Source: Gordonia sp. ABSL11-1 (lineage in GTDB: Bacteria; Actinomycetota; Actinomycetes; Mycobacteriales; Mycobacteriaceae). Taken from it: a DNA stretch of 64,000 nt. The notes beneath the pieces are model-generated. The model was not told the DNA's origin, ran no database searches, and was given only the letters and a program-made list of their open reading frames with translations. The position numbers and the translations under genes were made by a program. Numbering within the stretch: the stretch's first letter is position 1; the number at the start of each line of letters is the position of its first letter. The stretch spans positions 186,001 to 250,000 of the forward strand of contig NZ_JASXSI010000001.1 in NCBI RefSeq assembly GCF_030315685.1, read 5' to 3'. Of this stretch, positions 39,452-46,085 are shown piece by piece.

Positions 39452-40335
39452 CTGATCGGTTCCCGGTCCTCGGTTCGTCCCATGATGATGACTGGCTGCC
39501 CCCCAGAGACGCAACGGCCAGCAATCTCGTCTCGGCGGCACGTCGTTCTCTGGTCGCTTCAATGCGCGACATCGAACCTGGCGCTGCCCTTCCATTCGGT
39601 GTCGACATCAGATTCATCGGCTCGTCGACGAGGGAAGGCTCCCTGCCCGCAGATGCGTCACCGATTATCGCAGCGATCCAAGCTGAGGTGCGCGCTGCCA
39701 TGCCTAAGGGGGACGTCAGCTTCCAGATGACAGGGATCTCGGAGGGTAGCGCTGTCGTGCGCATTGAGCCCTCCTTTGCGCATGTGAAAGAGCCGTTCGA
39801 GAGCGCGGCTACCTCGGACTTAGAGTCTGCGCTAAAGGCCGTCATAGCAGTTCACGAGCTATTGGAACGTCATGCGGCACCTCAGGAGATTGCTAGCACC
39901 TCGAAGCGGGCGGTTTTGGACAAAGCCAAAGAGCTCGCCGAACAGTTGATCGATGTCGAGCTGGATCTAGACCTGACCGCCAGCGGAAGTCACGGTGACG
40001 TCTATCAGTCGAAGTTCACCAGGGATGGCGGCTCGGCGTGGATCGAGCACGTCTATGAGGTCATCGATTCGTCAGATCAGCCAGCGACGATCAGCGGCAA
40101 ACTGGTCGTCATGGACGGCGAGAACCGGTCGATCACGGTTCGCGGCGGACGCCGTGGCGGCCGGGTCGAAATCACGAACGTGCCGTCTGCTGAGTTTCAG
40201 AACCTGGCATTCGACAGTCACGTCAACATCAGAGTCGTTGAAACCGCCACCAAGAATCGACTTGGAAGGCGAACTGTGACGGGGCGACGGTTCTCCTCCA
40301 TCGTCTCGGACGACCCTGATCTTAACGTCGAATGA
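39442..40335 (+). CDS. Unrecognised partner protein of the nucleotidyltransferase
   Basis: A 297-residue protein. GTG 39442 was chosen for the strong SD GGAGGT 6 nt upstream; it overlaps the nucleotidyltransferase stop by 10 bp. The N-terminal 110 residues mix helices and strands (RFIGSSTREGSLPADASPII). The middle is a long helix (LESALKAVIAVHELLERHAA). The C-terminal 120 residues are beta-rich and basic (SKFTRDGGSAWIEHVYEVID, SITVRGGRRGGRVEI). No TM segment or known catalytic motif. Overlapping frames and lower GC shared with its neighbour indicate a two-gene cassette. A toxin-antitoxin or superinfection-defence pair is a hypothesis. Confidence 0.62.
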   Translation: MALADRFPVLGSSHDDDWLPPRDATASNLVSAARRSLVASMRDIEPGAALPFGVDIRFIGSSTREGSLPADASPIIAAIQAEVRAAMPKGDVSFQMTGISEGSAVVRIEPSFAHVKEPFESAATSDLESALKAVIAVHELLERHAAPQEIASTSKRAVLDKAKELAEQLIDVELDLDLTASGSHGDVYQSKFTRDGGSAWIEHVYEVIDSSDQPATISGKLVVMDGENRSITVRGGRRGGRVEITNVPSAEFQNLAFDSHVNIRVVETATKNRLGRRTVTGRRFSSIVSDDPDLNVE

Positions 40336-40395
40336 CAAGACTGTAATTAGTTGCGCCGCACTGGTTTGTCGGTGTCAGCTCCTACGGTGGCAGGC

Positions 40396-40821
40396 ATGTC
40401 GATCTACCACCCGTGGCGCGATGCCCGCCGCCGACAGCACCTCGCGATCGAGTTCGTCGACGACCTCCCGCATGGCGTCCGCGGCCGCATTACCGGTGAC
40501 CGCATCGAGGTGAACCGCCACATGCTCGGCGACGAGCGTCGATGCACCATCGCGCACGAGCTGGTTCACGACGAGCGCCGCGTGTATCCGATCGACCGGG
40601 TGCTGAGGGCGCGCGAGGAATTGGCAGTGGAGCGCATCGCGGCACGCCGGCTGATCGCCCTCGAGCAGCTCGTGGACGTCCTCGGCTGGACCCGGCAGAC
40701 CGATGAGGTGGCCCAGGAGCTGTGGGTCGACGTCCCGATGCTCGTCACGCTCGTGCAGTCGCTCACGGATGAGGAACGTGACTGGATCGACGACCAGCTC
40801 CGCGAGCGGGGCGTCGCGTGA
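40396..40821 (+). CDS. ImmA/IrrE-like metallopeptidase
   Basis: A 141-residue protein from ATG 40396 (MSIYHPWRDARRRQHLAIEF). The zinc-peptidase motif is TIAHELVHDERR (HExxH), followed by an acidic residue in LAVERIAARRL, as in ImmA. A family member cleaves the ICEBs1 repressor in Bacillus. Beside a repressor that lacks its own protease domain, this is the best candidate for the induction trigger. The 60-bp upstream gap contains an AT-rich TAATTA that may be a -10 element. Confidence 0.8.
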   Translation: MSIYHPWRDARRRQHLAIEFVDDLPHGVRGRITGDRIEVNRHMLGDERRCTIAHELVHDERRVYPIDRVLRAREELAVERIAARRLIALEQLVDVLGWTRQTDEVAQELWVDVPMLVTLVQSLTDEERDWIDDQLRERGVA

Positions 40822-41051
40822 TCGACACCGACCGCCGCATCCTCGACTTCGAGCAGAAGTGGTGGCGCACCGCTGGCGCCAAGGCCGACGCGATCATGGC
40901 CGAGTTCGGTCTGACGCAGACGCGCTACTACCAGAAGCTCAACCGGCTCCTCGACGATCCCGAGGCCGCAGCCTACGCGCCGGAACTCGTCAAACGGCTG
41001 CAGCGGATCCGCTCGACGCGCGAACAGCGGCGGACTACTGCCGCCAGGTGA
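40818..41051 (+). CDS. DUF3263 protein
   Basis: A 77-residue protein that starts GTG, overlapping the peptidase stop (GTGA). It shows the DUF3263 pattern: ILDFEQKWWRTAGAKADAIM, GLTQTRYYQKLNRLLDDPEA and LVKRLQRIRSTREQRR. The family has a helix-turn-helix-like region and is confined to Actinobacteria. It may bind DNA and work with the adjacent peptidase. Its 3' end overlaps the convergent integrase 3' end by 17 bp. Confidence 0.75.
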   Translation: MIDTDRRILDFEQKWWRTAGAKADAIMAEFGLTQTRYYQKLNRLLDDPEAAAYAPELVKRLQRIRSTREQRRTTAAR

Positions 41052-42426
41052 GCTCGATTCCCTCGGCGATGGGTCGGCCGCGCTTCCCGTTCACCGAGTG
41101 GATGTGGACGACGACGATCTGTGCGAGCAGTTCGCGGCGGTCTTTGATCGTCAGCTCGAGCCAACGCTCGCGGGCACCCGGCCCCGCGATGTCGGCGACC
41201 TGAGGCGATGGCATGAACGAACGAACTCGTGCCTCCGCCGCGGCTATCTGCGGGCGAAGCTTCGCCTCGATGCGAGCGAGCGCCGCGGCGGACAGCTCTC
41301 CGTCGGCGGCCGAGTCTGTGAACGAGTCGAGCCGCTGCTGCAGCCCGCGCGCGTGGTCCATCGCGGCGCGCAGCTCTGTGTTGGCGTCGGCGAGATCGCC
41401 CAGGAGGGCCTGGCTCTCGAGACGTCGGATGACCGCCTCAGTCACGTACTCGTCGACCGGCACAACGTTCCGCGACACATGGAACGCATCTTTGCAGAGG
41501 TAGGCGTCGAAGCCGCGGTTCTTCTGCCGGCGAATCGCCCCACCGCATTCACCGCACACCGCGACGCCCGTCAGGAGCCACTTCGGTTCGGCCCCACGAT
41601 GAGTCAGCCGGGACGGGTCTGCGAAGAGCGCGACGAGGCGCTGATGGTCCTCGCGGCTGATGATTGGCTCCCAGGTGGCGTCACCGACGACCTCGCCCTT
41701 GTGGACCCGCAGCGCGGCGTACGTCGGCGACTCGAGGATCTTCCGCATCGTCACCGGTATCCACGGCGCCTTGCTGCCATCGCGCTTCGGTCGCGGTCCC
41801 GGAATGCCGCGCTCGTTGAGATCGGCGCACACTGCGTAGATCGCATCCCCGGCGAGCACACGGCGTGCGGCCTCTTGGACGATCGGCGCAGTCTCGGGGT
41901 TCGGCACACGGTCGACCGGAATGCCGGTGTCGGGGTCACGAATGATCTTGTAGCCGTAGGGGAGTTTGCCGTGAGGTCGGCCGGCAGCAGCGTTGGCGCG
42001 GACCGAACGGAGGACGCGCTCGCGGGACTGCTCGACCTCTTTCTCGGCCAGGAGGGCGTCGAGGCCGGTGGTGAATCGGTCGTCGCCGCGGGCAAGATCG
42101 TAGGTGCGGCCGGAGTACGACCACATGACACCGCGCTCGGCGCAGAGGTCGCGCAGCTCGACGTAGGCCTTGAGGTCGCGTTGTGCACGCGACGCCTCCC
42201 AGGTGACGAGTACATCCCCGGGCGACAGGATCTGTTGCAGCCGTTGGTATGCCGGGCGCGTCTTGTGGCTGTAGCGAGACGCACCACGGTCGTTGTCGAT
42301 GAGCACCTCGCCGACGGTCCACCCGCTCCGGTCGGCAAGGGCGCGACATTCTCGCTCCTGCTCGTCGACGGACTTGCCGCGCTGGTTCGGGTCCGATGAG
42401 ACCCGGCAGTAGATGATCGCTCGCAT
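41035..42426 (-). CDS. int: Large serine integrase
   Basis: A 463-residue serine recombinase. The catalytic Ser10 is in YCRVSSDPNQRG; further N-terminal domain signatures are SVDEQERECRALADRSGW, TWEASRAQRDLKAYVELRDL and KEVEQSRERV. The recombinase domain runs to about residue 260. A zinc ribbon follows with CGECGGAIRR and a second Cys/His pair (CKDAFH). A coiled coil near 340-395 sits in the usual region for controlling directionality. Its start lies 35 bp from the prophage/chromosome junction. Reversal would need a recombination directionality factor, which I did not identify. Confidence 0.95.
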   Translation of the reverse strand: MRAIIYCRVSSDPNQRGKSVDEQERECRALADRSGWTVGEVLIDNDRGASRYSHKTRPAYQRLQQILSPGDVLVTWEASRAQRDLKAYVELRDLCAERGVMWSYSGRTYDLARGDDRFTTGLDALLAEKEVEQSRERVLRSVRANAAAGRPHGKLPYGYKIIRDPDTGIPVDRVPNPETAPIVQEAARRVLAGDAIYAVCADLNERGIPGPRPKRDGSKAPWIPVTMRKILESPTYAALRVHKGEVVGDATWEPIISREDHQRLVALFADPSRLTHRGAEPKWLLTGVAVCGECGGAIRRQKNRGFDAYLCKDAFHVSRNVVPVDEYVTEAVIRRLESQALLGDLADANTELRAAMDHARGLQQRLDSFTDSAADGELSAAALARIEAKLRPQIAAAEARVRSFMPSPQVADIAGPGARERWLELTIKDRRELLAQIVVVHIHSVNGKRGRPIAEGIELTWRQ

Positions 42427-42475
42427 GGCCGGAGAATACGACCGCTATACGACATTGGGGGGCAGCAACTTCGCG
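42427..42475. other. attR: prophage-chromosome junction inside comEC
   Basis: Right of about 42,461 the plus strand encodes ComEC (GSNFAIVTGAV...). Left of it is phage sequence leading to the integrase. The crossover of a serine integrase occurs at a 2-bp core; the G-run and GGCAGC around 42457-42466 mark the likely place, since ComEC normally has a V-S-G-x-N motif here. The matching attL, with the 5' part of comEC, lies outside the window to the left. The exact core is inferred. Confidence 0.7.
42433..42438 (-). promoter_or_regulatory. Candidate -10 (TATTCT) for leaderless integrase transcript
   Basis: On the minus strand TATTCT lies 6 nt before the integrase ATG, which would put the transcription start at the ATG itself, as in the leaderless transcripts common in actinobacteria. 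No SD precedes the ATG. A second hexamer, TATAGC, lies 10 bp further upstream. The promoter would be inside the attachment site, so integration could change integrase expression. Confidence 0.45.
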
Positions 42476-43270
42476 ATCGTGACCGGGGCCGTGGTGATGG
42501 TGGTCCGTGCGCTGGGGGCGTCGCCGCGTGTCACGTCCGTCGTGGGGATCCTGATCGTGGTGATGTTCGTGATCCTGGTCCGTCCGTCGCCGAGTGTGCT
42601 CCGGGCGGCGATGATGGGCACGGTAGGGCTGCTGGCGCTGGCGGGGTCGCGACGGGCGCACGCGATGCCGGCGCTCGGTGCGGCCACCATCGTCGGCCTG
42701 TTGTGGTGGCCGGATCTGGCGGTGGCACCGGGTTTCGCCCTGTCGGTACTCGCGACGGCAGGCCTGGTGCTGTGGTCGGCATCCCTGCGCGATTGGCTGC
42801 GGGCGCGACGCATTCCGGCGGGTGTGGCCGAGTTGCTGGCGATGTCGCTTGCCGCGCAGCTGGTCACCGCTCCCGTCATCGCGCTGCTCAGTGGACGTTT
42901 CAGCATCGTGGCGTTGCTCGCGAACGTCCTCGTGGTGCCGGTCGTCGGGCTCGTCGGCGTCGTGGGGACCGCCGCCGCGGTCGTCGGATCGATCGGTGGC
43001 GTCGACGGCCCGGGTGCGGGCTGCGCTGAGCTGATGGTGCGTGCGCTCGGGCCGGAGTTGTGGTGGATGCTCACCTGCGCGCGGCTCCTCGGCGCGCAGA
43101 CGTGGGCGACGATGTCCGTCCCGTCGGGTGTCGTCGGCGCCCTCGTCGTCGGTGCGGCGACAGTGATCGTGGTGGTGGCGGTGGCAGCCGCGGCCCCGCG
43201 GGTCCCGGAGGGTGTTCGTGGGCTCGGGCGGGCTGTCGGGTCCGTCTGGCACGATGGTCGCCGTGGATGA
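42461..43270 (+). pseudogene. comEC: comEC 3' fragment, interrupted by prophage
   Basis: From the junction an open frame of about 270 codons encodes the C-terminal membrane part of the competence channel ComEC: GSNFAIVTGAVVMVVRALGA, RPSPSVLRAAMMG (a hallmark), WPDLAVAPGFALSVLATAGL and further TM helices, ending WHDGRRG. Full ComEC proteins are about 500-800 residues, so the N-terminal competence and OB domains are missing. No beta-lactamase-like C-terminal domain is present. The frame continues leftward into phage DNA as far as an ATG at 42413, so a chimeric protein could be made. holA follows, overlapping by 17 bp. Confidence 0.85.
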
Positions 43271-44237
43271 ACGCCTGCACCTGTTGCTCGGAGACGACGA
43301 CTTCCTCACCGGACGGGTGATCGCGGGTGTCGTCGCGCAGCAGTCGGCGGACACCGGCACGGAGGTCCCCGTCACGAGGGTGCGCGCGGGCGATGTGACC
43401 GAACACGAACTCGCCGAGCTGCTCAGCCCCTCGCTGTTCGCCGAGGATCGTGTCGTGGTCGTCGAGTCGGCGGCCGATGCCGGTAAGGAACCTTCCGCGC
43501 TGATCGGGCAGGCGGCCGCGGCGCTTCCCGACGGGATCACCCTGATGGTCGTCCACACCGGTGGTGGCCGCGCGAAATCCTTGGTGCCGACGCTGAAGAA
43601 GGCGGGCGCGGTCGAGCACGACTGTGTCGCGCCGAAATGGCCGTCGGAGCGGATGGATTTCGTGCGCAAGGAGTTCCGCACCCTGAAGGTCAAGGTGAGC
43701 AACGACGTGGTCGAACAGCTCGTCGAGGGGGTGGGTTCGGAACTGCGCGAGCTGGCCGCAGCGTGCAGTCAGCTCGTCGCAGACACCGGCGGCAAGGTGA
43801 CCGTGGACGCGGTTCGGCTGTACTATCAGGGCCGTCCGGAGATCACCGGATTCGAGGTCGCTGACAAGACGGTCACGGGCGATCGCGCGGGGGCGTTGGA
43901 GTCACTGGCGTGGGCCGAGCATCACGGCGTGCCGAGGGTGCTGCTGGCAGACGCGCTCGCGGAGGCGGTCCACGCGATCGCGCGGGTGCGTGCCATCGGA
44001 TCGATGGACCAGTACGCGGCGGCCTCGGAGTTGGGCATGCCGCCGCGCCGCGTCAAGAAGGTGCAGGCGCAGGCGAGGGCCTGGGACTCGGTGTCGATCG
44101 CGAAGGCGATCCAGGCGGTGGCCCAGCTCAACGGCGACGTGAAGGGGCAGGCGGCCGACGCCGACTTCAGTCTCGAGCACGCGGTCACCACGGTGGCCGG
44201 GCTGCGCCCTGCGCGGGAGCGGGCCAGGCGGGACTGA
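43254..44237 (+). CDS. holA: DNA polymerase III subunit delta
   Basis: A 327-residue clamp-loader delta subunit starting MVAVDERLHLLLGDDDFLTG at ATG 43254; GTG 43263 is an alternative. Typical text: LFAEDRVVVVESAADAGKEP, ITLMVVHTGGGRAKSLVPTL, the fold-domain motif GSELRELAAACSQLVADTGG and the C-terminal RRVKKVQAQARAWDS. It opens the sliding clamp during replication. It overlaps the comEC stop, and the comEC-holA-rpsT order matches other mycolata. Because comEC is interrupted, holA may now depend on a promoter within the fragment or prophage. Confidence 0.92.
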   Translation: MVAVDERLHLLLGDDDFLTGRVIAGVVAQQSADTGTEVPVTRVRAGDVTEHELAELLSPSLFAEDRVVVVESAADAGKEPSALIGQAAAALPDGITLMVVHTGGGRAKSLVPTLKKAGAVEHDCVAPKWPSERMDFVRKEFRTLKVKVSNDVVEQLVEGVGSELRELAAACSQLVADTGGKVTVDAVRLYYQGRPEITGFEVADKTVTGDRAGALESLAWAEHHGVPRVLLADALAEAVHAIARVRAIGSMDQYAAASELGMPPRRVKKVQAQARAWDSVSIAKAIQAVAQLNGDVKGQAADADFSLEHAVTTVAGLRPARERARRD

Positions 44238-44310
44238 CCATCTGGGGCCGACCGCGCGGTGCAGCCGACAGCGCGGTGCTGCCGACCGCACCGGCACCCC
44301 GACGACACAA

Positions 44311-44357
44311 CGCAGCTCACCCCGGTGACCGCGTGGATATCACCGGGGTGAGCTGCG
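44311..44357. terminator. Bidirectional intrinsic terminator between holA and rpsT
   Basis: GCAGCTCACCCCGGTGA (44312-44328) pairs with TCACCGGGGTGAGCTGC (44340-44356); the next bases C/G also pair, giving an 18-bp perfect stem with an 11-nt loop. It lies between convergent genes, 74 bp past holA and 27 bp past the rpsT stop. It would stop transcription from both sides. It lacks a long T-run, as is usual at high GC. Confidence 0.85.
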
Positions 44358-44384
44358 AGAGCTGCGCGCCAGGGGCGCGGAAGA

Positions 44385-44645
44385 TCAGAGCTTGTTGACC
44401 GCGAGAGCCATGGCCGACTTCTTGTTGGCGGCCTGGTTGGCGTGGATGACGCCCTTCGATGCAGCCTTGTCGAGCTGACGGCCCGCGGACTGGGCGAGCT
44501 CGGTGGCCTTCGGCTTGTCGCCGGCGTCGACCGCCTCGCGGAAGTTGCGGATGGCGGTCCGCAGCGAGGACTTCACCGACTGGTTGCGCTGACGGCGCAC
44601 CTCGTTGGTGTTGATCCGCTTGATCTGCGACTTGATGTTTGCCAC
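44385..44645 (-). CDS. rpsT: 30S ribosomal protein S20
   Basis: An 86-residue basic protein from GTG 44645 with AGAGGG 8 nt upstream. The classic opening is [20 protein letters not shown], then [17 protein letters not shown], with [20 protein letters not shown] near the end. S20 binds 16S rRNA early in 30S assembly. It is single-copy and convergent with holA. The 243 bp upstream, before the sulfotransferase gene, hold its promoter; I see no other gene there. Confidence 0.96.
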   Translation of the reverse strand: MANIKSQIKRINTNEVRRQRNQSVKSSLRTAIRNFREAVDAGDKPKATELAQSAGRQLDKAASKGVIHANQAANKKSAMALAVNKL

Positions 44646-44888
44646 GCGTGTATCCCTCTGGTTCTGGTTGGTTCTTGTCGTTCTCGGTCGGCGGCGAACG
44701 GGTCGCGCCGGAGCAGGTCGAACGGTCATGGATCCGGGGGATCCCGTCGACACTGCGAACAGCGGTCAACATTACCAGTAGCGGCCGAAGCGGCCCAAAT
44801 CGCCGGACGGGCATCGGGCTGCGCCGGCGACACGACTCATATCGTCTCCGAGGACGCAAGGTTTGTCACCAATTAGGCTCGAACCATC

Positions 44889-46028
44889 ATGTCTGTCGTC
44901 TTCGTGCACATAGGCCTGCCCAAAACCGGGACAACGCACCTCCAGGATCGGCTCTGGCGTAACCGTGACCTGGCGCTACGGGAGTCCGGACTGCTCTATC
45001 CGGGCAACGTCATCTCCGATCACTTCCACGCGGCGGTGCACCTGCAGCCCGAGCGTTATCTGGACTGGGTCGATCCGGCGTTCTCGAAGACGTGGCCGAC
45101 GCTGGTGTCCCAGATCAAGGCGTGGCCGCAGACCTCGCTGTTGTCGCACGAGCTGTACGCGACCGCGCGTCCCGAACACATCGAGCGGATGCTGGACGAC
45201 CTGTCGTTCGCCGACGAGGTGCACGTGATCGCGACCGTGCGAGATCTCGCCCGGCAGCTCCCCTCGGTCTGGCAGGAGAACGTCAAGAACCAACGGCAGG
45301 CGACCTTCGACGAGTTCCTCTCCTCCGTGCACGTCCACGGTCCGGCCATGCCGGGCTTCGTCCCGCCGGTCGGCGCCGGCGACGAGGAACCGTTCTGGGA
45401 GTTCCAGGACCACATCCGCATCCTGGGCGACTGGGCCGACGCCGTCGGGCCCGAGCGCGTGCACATCGTCACGGTACCCACGCGGCGCGACAACCCGGCC
45501 GACTCGCTCTGGGAGCGATTCCTGCGGGTCCTCGACGTCGATCCGGCCACCTTGACCGTTCCCGTGCCGAGTCTGAACTCGTCGCTGTCGGCGCCGCAGG
45601 CGGAATTCCTGCGGCAGCTCAATCATCGACTCCAACCCGACGATGTGGAGTGGCGCCGCTATGAGCGCATCATCAAGGGCCAGATCATCGGGGAGATTCT
45701 CTTCGCGGCGCCCTCCGGTGCGCCGCGCGGCCTGACCACCGATCAGCGGGCGTGGGTGGCGCAGACGGCGGACGCCATGATCGGGGCGGCCCGCTCGGCC
45801 GGCTATCGCGTGTCGGGCGATCTCGATGACCTGACGGTCAGTCGGCTCGCCGCCGGCGACGCGTTGCCGCCGACCGTCCAGGACGTTCTCGACGTCGCGC
45901 TCGACACGATGGCCGAGATGGTGAAGACGACCCGCTTGCCGAAAGTCGGCCCTCGACGGCGGACACGCGCGATGAATGTCGTCCGTCGCATTCGGCGGCG
46001 TGCACTGGGTCTACGCCGTTCTCTGTGA
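44889..46028 (+). CDS. Putative PAPS-dependent sulfotransferase
   Basis: A 379-residue protein with a 5'-phosphosulfate-binding loop at the N-terminus, FVHIGLPKTGTTHLQDRLWR (Lys and Thr-rich loop at residues 11-16). A later arginine-bearing segment TVPTRRDNPADSLWERFLRV suits 3'-phosphate contacts. The C-terminus is strongly basic (RRRTRAMNVVRRIRRRALG). It shares no operon with rpsT and has a 60-bp gap to the next gene. Sulfotransferases modify lipids and glycolipids in mycolata. Substrate unknown. It is not at this position in M. tuberculosis, so it may be an insertion. Confidence 0.75.
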   Translation: MSVVFVHIGLPKTGTTHLQDRLWRNRDLALRESGLLYPGNVISDHFHAAVHLQPERYLDWVDPAFSKTWPTLVSQIKAWPQTSLLSHELYATARPEHIERMLDDLSFADEVHVIATVRDLARQLPSVWQENVKNQRQATFDEFLSSVHVHGPAMPGFVPPVGAGDEEPFWEFQDHIRILGDWADAVGPERVHIVTVPTRRDNPADSLWERFLRVLDVDPATLTVPVPSLNSSLSAPQAEFLRQLNHRLQPDDVEWRRYERIIKGQIIGEILFAAPSGAPRGLTTDQRAWVAQTADAMIGAARSAGYRVSGDLDDLTVSRLAAGDALPPTVQDVLDVALDTMAEMVKTTRLPKVGPRRRTRAMNVVRRIRRRALGLRRSL

Positions 46029-46085
46029 CCCTTCCATCGCCGACCGTCATGCCGAATCCGGGATTTTGTAGCACCATGGCAAGTT

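Larger units (their letters stand above)
1..42460. mobile_element. Integrated siphovirus prophage, left end outside window
   Basis: This is a complete set of siphovirus modules: terminase, portal, protease, capsid, connectors, tail tube, chaperones, tape measure, lysis, fibres, recombination and replication genes, repressor region and serine integrase. The right boundary is placed where the reading frame switches to the comEC coding sequence, about 35 bp upstream of the integrase start. The left boundary is not in the window, because the fibre gene is still open at base 1. No obvious inactivating mutation was seen in the core genes, so the prophage may be functional. That is an inference from open frames only. 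Confidence 0.95.

Noticed and set aside
42413..42475. A tRNA or tmRNA attachment site for the prophage
   Set aside because: No tRNA-like structure or CCA-proximal sequence at the junction; the chromosomal side is clearly comEC coding sequence, and serine integrases often use protein-coding sites.
41936..43702. A minus-strand frame that joins integrase sequence to the antisense of comEC and holA
   Set aside because: It is out of frame with the integrase and antisense to two recognised genes; it only looks like a fusion because both regions are GC-rich.
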